NCBI RefSeq assembly: GCF_963678635.1
Contig: NC_087062.1
Span: forward strand, 54,014,473 to 54,074,472
Direction of reading: 5' to 3'
DNA: 60,000 bases
From: Symsagittifera roscoffensis
Taxonomy: Eukaryota > Xenacoelomorpha > Acoela > Convolutidae
Positions 43,260 to 55,564 of the stretch are shown here, piece by piece (position 1 is the stretch's first letter; every line of letters starts with the position of its first letter). A program made the position numbers and the translations under genes. Under the pieces are notes generated by a model, which saw nothing but the letters and a program-made list of their open reading frames with translations, had not been told where the DNA came from and did not search any database.

Positions 43260-44155
43260 TTAATATATTACTAATATTTTTGTTCAGTAGATAAAAATCA
43301 TCATGTCCATCAGAGTTGGATCAACCCTTTCCCTCAACTCGTAGCTTCTCATTATCTGAAAACAAACTCGATTTTATAGTAATTCAATTCAAGACATACC
43401 AGAAAGCCTAAGTTGTTAAACTTCAGTATTTAGTCTTTTCCCAGGACCCTTCCAGATTCTCGAATGCGGTCGAAGAGCTGTCTTCTTGATGACCAACAAG
43501 GGTAGCGAAAACTTCCAAATTGCCCTCCTGACTCTTAGGATTTGCTCCATAACGATTTTAGCTGCACATTTTTCAGCGTTCTCTCTGTTTTTTCACAGCA
43601 AAAAATCGTTGTTCTCATTTTTGCGGATTTTCAGCTTTGCGAAAATAAAAAAGTCCACGTATCTTTTTTTGAACGAAATTTCAAAAATAAGCATGTCAGC
43701 TCAAAGTGACCCTTCCTAATCCGTTCATTTTGTCAAATAAGACAGTTAATCATCGAAACTGCCCCTCCGTACAATTGAACTACTTCCAATAAAATTCGTT
43801 TTGACGAACCATTTTTTAATGGCATTCCGTTCAAATGGCACACACTCCCCGGACAGCCCCGGTCAATGTCCCCATTGAGCTGCGAGTAACTCATCAAAAT
43901 GGTACAGTTCCATCAAACACATTTTACAAAATGCATCAAAAGCAGTTCATTCACTATAAACTGCTATATCTATAGCCTTCTAACCTTTTCAGTAATCTGC
44001 ACGTGAGGATATAGCTAGAGATAAAATTGCTCTTTGGCTTCCATTGCCATTTTCTATTCAAAAATTTTTCTCCAGTCCTACCAAACCACAATTGAAATTA
44101 TCCTACTATGCTTCTTTCCTCCAGAAAATTAGTTGTTATTGGTCCTGAATTAAAA
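43260..44155. other. non-coding interval, nothing recognised
   Basis: Moderately AT-rich, with no convincing coding text and no repeat seen elsewhere in the window. Confidence 0.35.
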
Positions 44156-44159
44156 CTCG

Positions 44160-44785
44160 GTGGCTAGAATGAGCAATGAAATAATCTCCCTCAAGCCTTT
44201 CATGTCACCACAAAGTGAACAGACATCTTAGTTGAACAAAATCAATTATGCTGGCTGATATACTTTAAACATACTCTCCAGTCAAGCCTGTCTAAATATT
44301 TAGTAAGTGTCTCTAAAAACAAATTAAAATCACAATTCAAACTTTTAAATGCAACGAGTTTAAACTCAAAATAACTAAAAGTTTTTCCTTCATCAAGTTT
44401 GATTTTCACACTTAGTTAGCTTGGTTTCTCATTTCAGTTAACCTAGCACAAAACAAGCTGTTGTGGAGGCACAACGTCAAATTTCTTTCCAGATCCTCCT
44501 TCAAGATTTCTTCTCTTTCTTTCCCGTAAGTAATCGTTTTCAACGTCCTTTTCACTGCGGTAGTTACTGCATTCCGGAAGTTAGCTTGAAAGATTCTGAC
44601 CCTATGTCCATCTGGTACGAACTGTATACTCTGCTGTGCTTTGAAATCTGCTATTTGGCATACTCGTACAACCAAGCAGTGATGTTGGCTCTAAACCATG
44701 GCATCAGTCGTCTTTTTGTCTATATCTTTTTTACCTTCATCGGAATGTTCGAGATTTTGCACATTTTCCCAAAAAATTTTAAGCC
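44160..44785 (-). mobile_element. partial second copy of the end of the large unknown coding region
   Basis: It is collinear and closely similar to 46556-47530, minus an internal segment of about 350 bp (46835-47180). It reads on the minus strand IQFVPDGHRVRI, then NAVTTAVKRTLKTITYGKEREE. The conservation of the reading frame in both copies indicates a once-coding sequence. Confidence 0.7.
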
Positions 44786-44799
44786 GATTTTGAAGCATC

Positions 44800-46335
44800 C
44801 AGAGAATTAAAATCTATTCTCCTCGATTATAGCACAAATGGAATTGTCTGTTTTGATGTTTTTTTCAAAGTTCTTTTGCACCCCCGAGGCAGAGGATTGC
44901 ACTCCTCATTAAAAGAAAACTCATTTTTGTTCTTAAAAAGTTCATTGAGTATGATTCGTTCCGTTTCTCGCTGGTGCACGCAAAAATTAGTGGAACAAAG
45001 TTGCTGTGTTCCACCTCCAGAATACTTTGATGGTATTTTCATGTTTTGCCACTCTCATAATAAAAAATTTTAAAATTTCAATTCAACCACCTTCGCACAC
45101 CATGGGCATCATCAGGATTGAAGTTATTTTTCCACATTATAAACATAACGATCAAAGATCTGAAAAAATAAAAATCAAGACTAAAAAAACTCGATCAATC
45201 AAATTTAAACAACTGTTACCACGTAATTTACGTAAGCATTAATAAACTTGCCTGTAATTTTTGGAGAATTTTTAATTTTTTGTTTTTTCATTGTCAAAAA
45301 ATTTCGATTTGGGAATACTTTCCAATACTGAGATGTCAATTTTTGAATTTTAGCCATTTTAAACTTGAACTATAATTTTAGTGTTAATTCCCGGCTCCCG
45401 AATTCATCGCGTGTGTTGATTCTCGGCCTCTGCCTCCAAATATGCAAAGCCTCTAGTGTGAGTAGTTTCTGAATGTTGGCTGTTTGGTCTATAATCTCTG
45501 ACTTCAGCTCAGCAGTACTGCCTACCTCTTTATTAGACTCTAACATGTTTTAACCTACTGGGAGTCCCCTTTGCGATGTTGATCGATCGACCCTCGTGGC
45601 TAAAAGTCGGACTGTCTGACCGACTTAGGCAGAGTTACATCCACACCATTTTGCATCTCAATTCACGAGCAAAGGAAGTTTTGAGTGATGTCAAGCATGT
45701 TTTCAATTTTCTCATGATATTTGTAGGCGTCAGATATAGTTTTAGGGCAGGATTTTGTTTGGGGGTTGAAAAAATTTACATCGAAAAAGTTTCGGCTGAA
45801 TTGGCCTCCCCTGTGTCTGTTTGCTTTGATGTCAAGTCGATTGTCATCTTCAGTGTAGTTGTTTTGTTGTGAAAGCTTTCGCCTTCCAACTACTGAAGTT
45901 TCCGCTCTGTTTCAACTTCATGGCTTACTTTGTCCATGAGTGCCGCAAATGTATCACGAAATTCATTATGTCTTAGGTGATTGTATCCACCTTTGGGGCA
46001 GATAGAGAGTGGGACAGTGTGAACGGTTGTCCACTTAGGCATGTATGTGGAGAGATTGGTGGCTCCATCCATATCTCAGATTTAAACCATCTTTAAACTC
46101 TGATATGTCGGGAGAAAAATTGTAAAATCTTAAGGATAGCACACTTAGCCAGTTCGATGCTCCTCTCTGTGATGACGGATTTGTTGTCAGTTTTTTTTCT
46201 AATGAGAAATTTTCCATAATTTTAGCCTTTTTTGAGGGTGTGATGTTCTGTCTCTCATTGTTGATGTTTCAGTTTTTATGAGTTGGTTCCGTTTCAGCTC
46301 TTTCGGTATCACTGTTTTCTAACGGATCACAAATG
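44800..46335 (-). mobile_element. LINE-like RT family, C-terminal copy C, same nested Penelope fragment
   Basis: It repeats 41400-43010 in the same order with small differences: LSEKRN region at 44930-45040, Penelope GIY-YIG end at 45080-45700, CPKGGYNHLRHNEFRD at 46010-45950. Both copies share the same nested insertion, so they descend from one nested ancestor, most simply through segmental duplication. Confidence 0.75.
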
Positions 46336-46339
46336 GCTC

Positions 46340-46550
46340 ATAAAGCTAGGTTATGAAAGGACTGGCTAATGTCTAAACACAGCTTCACAAGTTTTCAACC
46401 GTCTCTACCGAAGCCTGTTCTACGTTTGGTCCATTAAGATCGGGTCTACAAAGTCCTTACTATTCAAGGCTATCGTCCAAACCGGGCAAATTAAAATGAT
46501 AACATGCAAAACTTGTAAACTCATGGCTGAGTCTCAGTATCCGCAGATCA
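46340..46550 (-). repeat. upstream flank duplicated with 43000-43240
   Basis: CTCATAAAGCTAGGTTATGAAAGGA and ATTAAGATCGGGTC...CAAAGTCCTTACTATTCAAGGCTATCG occur in both places, extending the duplicated block past the coding part. Confidence 0.7.
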
Positions 46551-46849
46551 TGAGCGTTGGCTAGAAGGAGCAATGAAATAATCTTACTCTTCAAGAGATT
46601 ACTCAACCCTTTCATGTCACCAAAAAGTGAACAGACATCTTAGTTGAATAAAATCAATTATGCAGGCTGATATACTTTAAACATACTCTCCAGTCAAACC
46701 TTTCTAAATAGTTAGTAAGTGTTTCTAAAAACACTAATTAAAATCACAATTCAAATTTTAAATGCAACGAACTTTAAACTCAAAATAACCAAAAGTTTTT
46801 CCTTCATCAAGTTTGAATTTCAAACTTAGTTAGCTTGGTTTCTCATTTC

Positions 46850-49800
46850 ACTTCTTCTCGCACAAAACAACTCCAAGTTTTAGTTTCTTCTTCTTTGTTG
46901 CTCCTTTGTTCCTTTTTCTCTTTTAGTTTTTGTGGTTTGGAAGTTCTGGAATTTCTAAATTCTTCTTATCTTTCTTTGGCATCTTGTCAATTGGTTATTG
47001 TCACTGCTCCATCTCCTCCCTCTGTGACATCGACTCTGCACTCTTGGTCTCTGTGTCTTTTAACACATCGGTGGCCATTCTGACGCGGTTGAAGGCAGTG
47101 GTCCAACACCTCTGCTCTTCCACCCGTGTTTGCAACAAGGTAGAGGATCTAAATTAGTTTCCCTTTTTCTGCACAAGCTGTTAGGGAGGCACAACGTCAA
47201 ACTTCTTTCCAGATCTTTCTTCAAGTTTTCTTCTCTTTCTCTCCCGTCACAAGTAATCGTTTTCAACGTCCTTTTTGCTGCGGTAGTTACTGCATTCCGA
47301 TGTGTCACATTGCCCCTTTCTCGGTACCAGATGGACATAGTTCTGATCCTATGTCCATCTGGCACGAACTGTATCCTCTGCTGTGCTTTGAAATATGCTA
47401 TTTGGCTAAATCGTACAACCGAGCAGTCATGTTGGCTCTAAACCATGGCATAAGTCGTCTTTTGGCCTAAATCTTCTTTACCTCCATCGGAATGTTCGAG
47501 ATTTTGCACATTGTCTCAAAAAAACTTAAGTCTTTTAGACAATCCAGTTCTTCCAACTGTTATTTGGTCGGTGCTTCCTGTAAATTGTTCTCTTTAACAT
47601 GAGCTTCCAGCCTTCTAATCGCCATCATAGCGCCATCTATTATTATTGTTACGGCCTGTGATTAGTCTGGTAACCCATAGAGAGCAGCTCTCCAGAGTCC
47701 CAGGTCAACACCAGATTTCTTTGCCCAGGATACCACCATGTTTGTAGCAAACAATGGTAGGGCAACTCATCATGTGTCAATAGGATGCTTCTCTAATTTC
47801 GTTTTCCTGACGCTTCCAGCAGTGGTTCCACTTCCATCATCACTCGGTGGATTTTGTGACTAACGTCTACTGCATTGCAACCTATTAATGTTGAGCCTTT
47901 CTGGTTGTGTCTTTCAAAATCGCTTAAGTTCCCTCTAGCATATCCCATGAACTTTTTTCCAAGTATCGATTCTAATTCGTCTTTAGTTCTTCCTGGAAAT
48001 GCGAAAAAGATCGTACAAAGTAACTCGTAAGATTTTTCCGTCGTTCTCGCAAGTCCTACACATTTTGGCACTGAGAAAGTTTGATCTACTATCGTCTTTG
48101 TGCTTTTTACATCCACTGCTACGAAGCGCACTGGATATCGGCTTTTGCACATCGGAGCCATCGTCGAGCCTACTAGGTATCTAGCTCCAGACAGTCTGCC
48201 AAAAATTTCAACCTGCTTGATATTCATCTCCACTTCAATTGCTTCTCTCCATTTTCTGGTATGCTTCTGTTAAAATTGTAACACTCCCGGAAACAATTCT
48301 ACACGGATGACTGTGACCATCTCATGTTTTTGTTCTAGGTTCAGTAAAGACTCTAAAGAACCAAACATGCTGTAGAATCTTAATGCAGTCACTAAATTAT
48401 CTTCAGTTCCTCGATGACAGTCTGCAATTAGTTCTGTTTCCGTTTTTGCTTTCATCAATACATTTCCAAAGAGTATTGTCAGTTGCTCGTGCTGTCTTGC
48501 TAGTGTTTTCACGCAGTCAAGATCCCCACCAAATATGGTCTTTTAGTCCGCACACTTCCGCCAGACAGCTACACGATTTGACCCAGTCTTCTCGTCCCCA
48601 GCCAGGCAATTTTACTCTGTTGTCTCGGTTGCTCCTAGAGCCTGTAATCATCAAGTTGCAAATGATGTTGAGGTCGCACAAATTGCAATCTGCATTAATT
48701 TCACTCTGCAAATTCTGTGTCGTTCGCAATTTTGAATCAGCGTTTGAACTCGGGCACCATGATGGCTTCTATAACTCCCACACTACCATCAGGCCCGTTC
48801 TCGGTAACTCATCTGAGAATCTCAACCCAGTTTCCACTCTTTTGTTAGGTTTCGATATGGAAGGTGCAGTAGCATTTTCTGCTAATACAAGCCCCAGCTT
48901 GACTTGTGGACTAGCAATAATTCTTATCGTCGATATTCTCGACACCAGAATCTCAGCAACACAGCGTAATCATAATCGAAGTAACAATCACGTATGTCCT
49001 CATTGTGGAAAGGATTATATGCCATTCTAACAATTCCCGACACATGGTAGTATGACTTCTTTCTGAGCAATCCAAAGTATTCACTGGACTTCAGCAGTGT
49101 CCCCATCGTTCTTTTGTGTCCCCATCGTTTTTTCGTGATCCTAAGCTCTTTTTTTGAGAACCTTCGGAGTTCGTCGATCTTCTTCAAGGGTTTCAGTTCC
49201 ACAGGTTCTTTCATGTTCACCCGCATTGGCTTGCTTTGGTGAATATCCGGTAGCGCTTGTAGGAGCAAGGTCTTCGCTAGGTCACTGCTTTCTCTCAGCA
49301 TCTTGGCACAGGTATTCACCGCTGGTACCAACATTTGCTCCAACATGATCCTGACGAAACAGAAGGCGTCTCTCCAATTCGCACACGCTACCGCCGGTCC
49401 TTCACAAATCATAAAGACTATCAAACTCGTCATCAAGGAAACCTTATCTTCTTTCGTCCTTTTCCTTTCTTCCGAGTCATACTCTCCCATCGTCACTCCC
49501 GTCATATACCAAGCGAGTCTGCGTTGCAGCTCAGTTCTGACATACGGTATTGCTACTACTGCTCTCCACGGCAAGCTCACCAATTGATCCACCGTCTCCG
49601 TTTGCATTTCTGAAAAGGCTAACGTTCCATATGCCTTTTGCTTCATCGACGTGCCCTGGATTGTTTCTTCCAGGTAACATTCCATGGCACCTTAATTTTC
49701 TAGCGCAATTAGGTGTCCTCTAGCTGAATTTCTGCATTCCAACATCTCCATCTATCCACCGGCGGGCTCGTCTATCTAGTCTAAGTCCGATACTGTCAAT

Positions 49801-52800
49801 CGGTTATATTCCACTGGGGTCAGCTGTCACATGACGCTTCCCTTTGCGTGATTCATGCATAATGGTTTGAAATTCCGAAGGGTCCTCTCACCACATTGGC
49901 TTAGTATTTCCATTTTAAGCGTAGCTCCAGTAAGAGTGCGGTTACTCCTCGTGGTCTTATGGCTGGCTGATCTTAATTCTGTAATGAGAACGGGTGGCAC
50001 CATCGTTACATCGGTCATCTTTGTGGATGTGCCAGGAAATCTGTCATCGCCTTGCCCCATATCAATGACATCTTCGACTCGCTTTCGTTCAGCTGAGTTG
50101 ACAGCCTTCGTCGGAGGTTCAGAATCCATTTTGTCTTTCCAGTTTTTCTTAACTTTACTTTTTGCCCAATTTGATGTTCGTATCGTTGATCTTGTCAATC
50201 AACATCTTCGATCGAATCATTCTTTTTCGAGTTCTGGACAGGTATACCACTTTCTCGTTGCTTTCCTGTTGCCTCATCTTGATAGGAAAATAAGCCTCAC
50301 TTTTCTCAGTGGCTGAATCAGTTAGCAATTTGTTCAGTTTCCGTTCACATTCGCCAAATATGTCAAGGATCACTGGTTTGTTGAAACATGTTTTCAACAT
50401 CGAGTGGGTCCCGTAGCACTACACTACTGTCCAGACTTCCTCCATGAAAGCAACTCTGTCCATACCCCAGCCTGTTCTATTTTCATGATCTATGTGGTAA
50501 TTTTCCCACTCTTCTTCTTGCAGAGTTCTCAAGAAAGTTATTCGGCCTGCGCCTTCTATTCTTCTCCTGCGCGGAGACTCCGTTGAAAGTTTTTTTTTTA
50601 GTAGTTTCAATCTTGACAAGTGAGCTGCTCTCCGGCAAGTTATAGGATGCATTCATAGAGGCTGAAGGAGGCTAGAGCATGGAAGTTTCATCTTCCGCTG
50701 ATTCCGTCGTCCCTGCCAACTTTTCAGTTCCTTCTTCGTCTTCGTCCAACAAGTTGGAGTCCAGGCTACACACACCACCCACTGAGGCTTTATCGTCGTC
50801 CCTTCACTTTTGGTCGGCTTCATTGGCTCTTCCGGTTGACGGTTTTTTTTCTCCTCAGCTTCTCGCTCTGCGTTCTTCCCTCACCCTGAGGGTTTTTTCT
50901 CATCGCTCATTATTTTGATTGGAAGCTTTGGCACGACCAGATTACCTGCTGACCGGTCTTCCCGTTCTCCGCGTTTTATCACAATTTCTTCACAACCGAA
51001 GGGCGCCAGAGCAGTCCTAGTCAGCAGTTTCCCTGTTATTTCCAACTCTGGTCTCACATTCGTTACTTTCAGTGCCGCTTCTTGCAAGTCTGCTTTGCCT
51101 GTCATTGCAGTTGTCGGCAGGCCCTACTTGGCCCCTTCTTCCTCGAATCTCCCAGATTTTGGAATGGCTGCGTTACTCATCCTTCTCCTTGTCGGCTCAT
51201 CTACATATGCAAATAGCGTGAACTGCAGCACGGCAGCAATTCTGCCTAGGCAACACGGCTCCAACGATTTGGAGAATTTTGCCATACTTCTCTCGTTATT
51301 CTCGAAGGCTCTCAGCCTGGGAGTGTGTACTACGGAGTCTGCTCCGAGCAACACCCTCCAAATTAAGAGAAATTCGCGTATTTCTTCTGGTAGCCTTTTC
51401 TAATTGCCCCAGTCGTTGGTTTGCTTTCTGGTAGGAGTCTGTTAGTCGAGAAATTCTAGTTATTTCGCTATTCGTTATTGTCGTAATGTCTCAAACTAAA
51501 GAGCTTCGGGAACACTTTGATATGGTATCTGTTCACTTCGCCCATTCGATCGCGGTGGTGATTATTGAAATTTTTTGCTGTCATATCTGGCTCTGATGTT
51601 TTCGCAAAAAACTTATCTTCGCTCATCGATTCGCGCAGCACTTTCTGCTCGCACCAGTTGAGTGTGCTCCCGCCTACTACTGAATTGAAGTTCAGGTGCA
51701 ACACCGACCTCCTGTAGGCTCACACTTTCCTGTCAGGGACCGCGAACGTCAGTGCTGGACCGTATATCACCGTCACCAACTCGCTGACGCCTCTGATCAG
51801 TGCTAATGGTTCTGTCCTCATAGCCAGGCATAAATCCGTAAGTAGGGGCATGCCTCCCACATAACGTCGCAGGTCCTCTTTTTTTTCTTTTCTCTTGTAC
51901 TCTCCGGTGCCGAAGCGATTCTGTTGTAACAGGAACCGGATCATAGTATGTCTTAGATGCCGCATTTTAGTCCAAGAGGCCGTAGAGTTTTTCATGTGCA
52001 AACTTTCCAAACTCTCCCTCATTTGCTCGGGGTAGCGGGTTACAGCTATCAACTCTCCCAGTTTTCCATGCGCTATCGCAGTCAATGTCAGGAGTCCATT
52101 CAGTCGGAGACTTTGTATTTCTTCGGTCAACAGCATTGCTGGTCTATTTGAGAAATTTTCTGCTTCGAACGTCACGAACAGTCCCAGGACCACTACGATA
52201 GATAATCCCGTAATGGCCTTGAGTAATTCCCGTATTAAACAGCGAGAGAGACCCGGGTAAGTTTTCGTCAGGAAGGGCGTGGGCCATCCTCCTCCCAACC
52301 TTCCCAACATGCTATCCGTCCTTTCAAAACCTTCTTCTCCTCGCATGTTCCCTGTCCAGATTGTCTCGAGTGTCGTCTGATACGTTCTATCTCTGTACTC
52401 CGTTGACTTCTCTCCTTCGTTTTCCGCCGAATTCAATTCTCGTACCAGGTCAGCGTGTATCTTTGGGATCATCGGTGGGCCCCGGTCGAAAGCGTCTATG
52501 CCCAATGCTGCTATCCGTGGAGTAAAGTGCAGCCACTTGTTTTCCTTTGCCTCCGGTTTTGCTCGCAAGACCATAGCTCCCAAGTCAGCTTTCGTTTACT
52601 TGGCATTCTGCCTCTTTGGTTTTTCTTCCTCATCGAACTCCATTCGTCTGAACCAAGTTCACTAAACATCTCCACTATCATTGGATGATCATCATCGTTT
52701 TTTTGCTTCATCTTGAGCTGCCTGTTGAAAATGGACAGTTCCAATCCCAACACTTTGTCCAACACAAGCATGGGTAATTAATGGTCTTTCAAGCCTCTCA

Positions 52801-53900
52801 TAGCGTTTAATAAATCTGACCATACTGCAGGCAATTTTGACCGAGGAAGTCTCATATTCATCGCCTTCACTTCGCAAATTGGAGCAGGTATCATCACATC
52901 ACATTTCCCTTCTGAGAGGAGCGCTATCCTTGCATACTGGCTTTGGCGTTATTTCTGGAATATGCTTTCTTTTATGAAATGCCTTCCTTTATTTTATTGA
53001 AATTTGCCCAGAGACTCCAGAATTTCTTTAATTGCTGGCCACACCGCAGCTTCCGCCCGTGCTGGCTCTCTGAGTCTGCTCAGGAGACCTCTGCTGTGCA
53101 CACGATCATTAATACCGGTTAACACGATTGTTATCAGATTCATTTCGGTTTTTCGTTGAACCGCAATTAGCATTGATATGGTTTGCATCCAATCCAGATC
53201 AGTTCCCGCCAACATTATCACATCGGGCCAAAACAAGGACTTTGAGGTGTTCACGAAGTCCGATCTCACAATCACTAGTATCTTCGCCCTTCTCATCTCT
53301 GATTTGTCGTACACAGAGAAGATGGTCTCGTCTATTCTGAATTTCAGTTCACCGAATCATTCAGCATCACATTCTTGTTTTAATTGCTTCGGATAAACTC
53401 TTTCCTCACATGAGCTGGAGGTGCTCGCGCTTGTTTAAAACATCTTCACAAATTGCCCCGTTGGTGCTCTACTTCCTGGTCTCTCTTCTCTAGTTTGCTC
53501 GCTGTGATTCTTCCTTACATCATGCAATGGTCTGGCCTTCAAAAGACCCATGGTGCTGTTTGAGGGCAGTTCCTCAAGGTCAGCAAACCGTAATGCTGTC
53601 GTAGAGCTGAAGTAAATCTCTTCTGCTATCAACCAGTCATCACCTACAATCGAGTACAGTCCATTTACTGAGTCTCGCGCCATTCAGCATTCTCATCGCA
53701 TCAGCTGCAAATCTTCCTGCTTTGAAGGTAAAATTTCATCAAATCTTGCTTGTAAATATGCAAAGGGAATGTTATCGGTCTCGACCTCAATAGGGAACGC
53801 CTATCTGGACGTCGCTCTTCCCAGTTCGCAGTCGTCGTCGTCTTGGATCTGGAGGTGCCTGAGGTTGTATCTGTCTTCTGATTGACTAGTCCCAAACTTC
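46850..53900 (-). pseudogene. large decayed coding region of unknown function, downstream of the Ty3 pol
   Basis: About 7 kb reads as coherent minus-strand protein in changing frames. Main stretches: DDWLIAEEIYFSSTTALRF (53640-53580), LVIVRSDFVNTSKSLFWPDVIM with NLITIVLTGINDRVHSRGLL (53280-53085), and 287 residues at 52583-51720 (IAALGIDAFDRGPPM, a hydrophobic segment ITGLSIVVVLGLFVTF, HLRHTMIRFLLQQNRFGTGEYKRK). Then 253 residues at 49685-48924 (SLIVFMICEGPAVACANWRDAFC, KKRWGHKRTMGTLL) and 147 residues at 48233-47793. A Lys/Glu-rich section (about 47000-46850) closes it. Roughly ten stops or shifts. The balanced composition and long frames favour this strand over the overlapping plus-strand frames. 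No family recognised; it may be part of the Ty3 element (an extra ORF) or a separate unit. Confidence 0.6.
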
Positions 53901-54880
53901 GTCGGGACTAAGTTGAGGAACAAAGTCACGAATTTCACACCTGTAAACATTGCTCCCAAATCGAACTAAAACGTATTAAAAAACAGTCAGATAAAAAGAT
54001 TTTGATCTTAAAAAAATTCAATTGAGTATAAAATCTCGGAAACTGATTTAAAAGTGAACAATCTACAATTTTGGATCTGTTCCTACATCTATCGTTTGAG
54101 CATTAGTAGTCACTAACCCTTCCAACCCCAAGATCCTAGTAACATAAAAACATAACACATAACACATCCTATAGTCAACTTACACTTAACCTATACTCAA
54201 ATAATACTTCTATGTAGATACACTTCTATGTTGGTATCCGATAAGAACATATGTCTCAGCGCGTACAGCTGAAGAGGATGCAGTCGTCCTTTGTTCGTGT
54301 CATACACCGGAAGTGATAGTTCTTTCACTCACCTCTCCAGCAGGAAGTCTCTTAGTCACGTCAGGGACAAAACCAGATCCTTGGCGTCCACATGCTGCTT
54401 CTCCGTCGCCCTCGCCACCAAGAACCATAGATACATCCCTGGTATCCACAAAACCGCCGGTGGCAAAGCTGCTTCACCCCCTATTCACAGTCTATGCTTC
54501 CACAAAAACTCAATGTTTTTCCACTCTATACTAAAGTCTGCTGCTAATGCTGTTCTGAAACTCGTATCCGCGGTAATGGCTATCGCACAAGTCCTATCGG
54601 AAAGTATAAAATCGCTGTCCGTTAGTTTTATGTTACTTGAGTATTATTTTGTCAAGTCAAGATAAGACTTTACTATTTTCCGTAGTCTGTTTCCTTAGGG
54701 TCTTCATTTCTGTCTCTAAATCACCAATTTATCTTGCAATTTTCAAAATTCTTTCTTAAAAAATTTTCAGTATGGATAAGTCCTACACTCACTCTCCAGA
54801 CAAAAACATCCGTCGACGTCCCTGTCGATCGCTTGTGGGATACTAAGTTGAGGTTGGACGCAGGAATGAACAAGGGTCCT
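53900..54880. other. spacer between the unknown coding region and the Ty3 pol tail
   Basis: No sustained coding text on either strand. The plus-strand open frame at 54291-54665 has no recognisable motifs. Confidence 0.35.
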
Positions 54881-54889
54881 TCCTGAGCT

Positions 54890-55560
54890 GCACAGGAAGG
54901 ATCATGATTATCATTCCTTATGAATTTCTTGCTCTCGCGGTCCGCGTCCTCGACTCTTGTTTTCTTTTGGGTCTGATGTCATTTCGTTGAACCACTCCAA
55001 CACGCGCAGGTTCGACAATTCTTGTTCTTAAGACTGCTGCTGTTCGTCGTCAAATTCCACTTCGGGTTTAGACCGATTGTCGATCCAATCGTTGTCTTCC
55101 ATTCGTGAACCGGTTATCTCCTCCAGACCCATCAAATCTTCTACTATCATTCTCAGGTCTATCCTGTCCACTAGGAAGTCGTCTCTTTAAGGGTTATAGT
55201 TCTTTACGGGTCCTGCCCTGTCACTTTGTCGTGTCTGCATCAAAAAGGGTAGATCTGGTTCCATGTTCTTGTGAAGTTCTTTCTTTTCGGGGTTGTCCCA
55301 ATCCTCTTCTGCATAGGGTAAGATTTCTTCATCCGTATCAATTATTTCATTAAAACCCAGTCGGTGGGCTTGTTTCTTCTTCCAGTGGCATCATTCTTTT
55401 ACCTAGTGCCTTTCTCATTGACTTCGCGAGCAGGATCCATCATTAGGTAATCGCACTCCTCCATGTCTTCCAGTTTAAACCAATCTTCTGTGGACGGGTT
55501 GCGTGGTTTAATGTTTTCAAAGTTCGCAGCTCGACCGGTACTCAGTCTGTAAAAAAATTC
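54890..55560 (-). pseudogene. acidic C-terminal tail of the Ty3 polyprotein
   Basis: After the integrase GPF module (LLTKRRGPFMIIEV near 55640-55600) the minus strand carries FYRLSTGRAANFENIKPRNPSTEDWF, then DMEECDYLMMDPA. Near 55200-55020 come DRQS and KPEVEFDDEQQQS in shifting frames. The same text is intact at 38850-39140. A long acidic extension after integrase is unusual for Ty3 elements; its role is unknown. Confidence 0.6.
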
Positions 55561-55564
55561 CTTG

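Noticed and set aside
46556-47530. LTR pair with 44160-44785
   Set aside because: The two blocks are similar and direct, but they contain protein-coding text, lack TG...CA ends that I can fix, and differ by a large internal segment.
48383-49030. 215-residue plus-strand open frame
   Set aside because: It overlaps the minus-strand frames of the large unknown region. Its composition (Ser/Leu/Phe/Arg-rich) is typical of an antisense frame, and it has no recognisable motif.
49855-51403. plus-strand open frames of 153 and 162 residues
   Set aside because: They mirror minus-strand coding text (KRGEREDRSAGNL and neighbours) and show antisense-type composition.
53085-53125. SGNH-hydrolase reading of the GIND motif
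   Set aside because: Only one of the four SGNH blocks is arguable; no GDS block or final D-x2-H was found.
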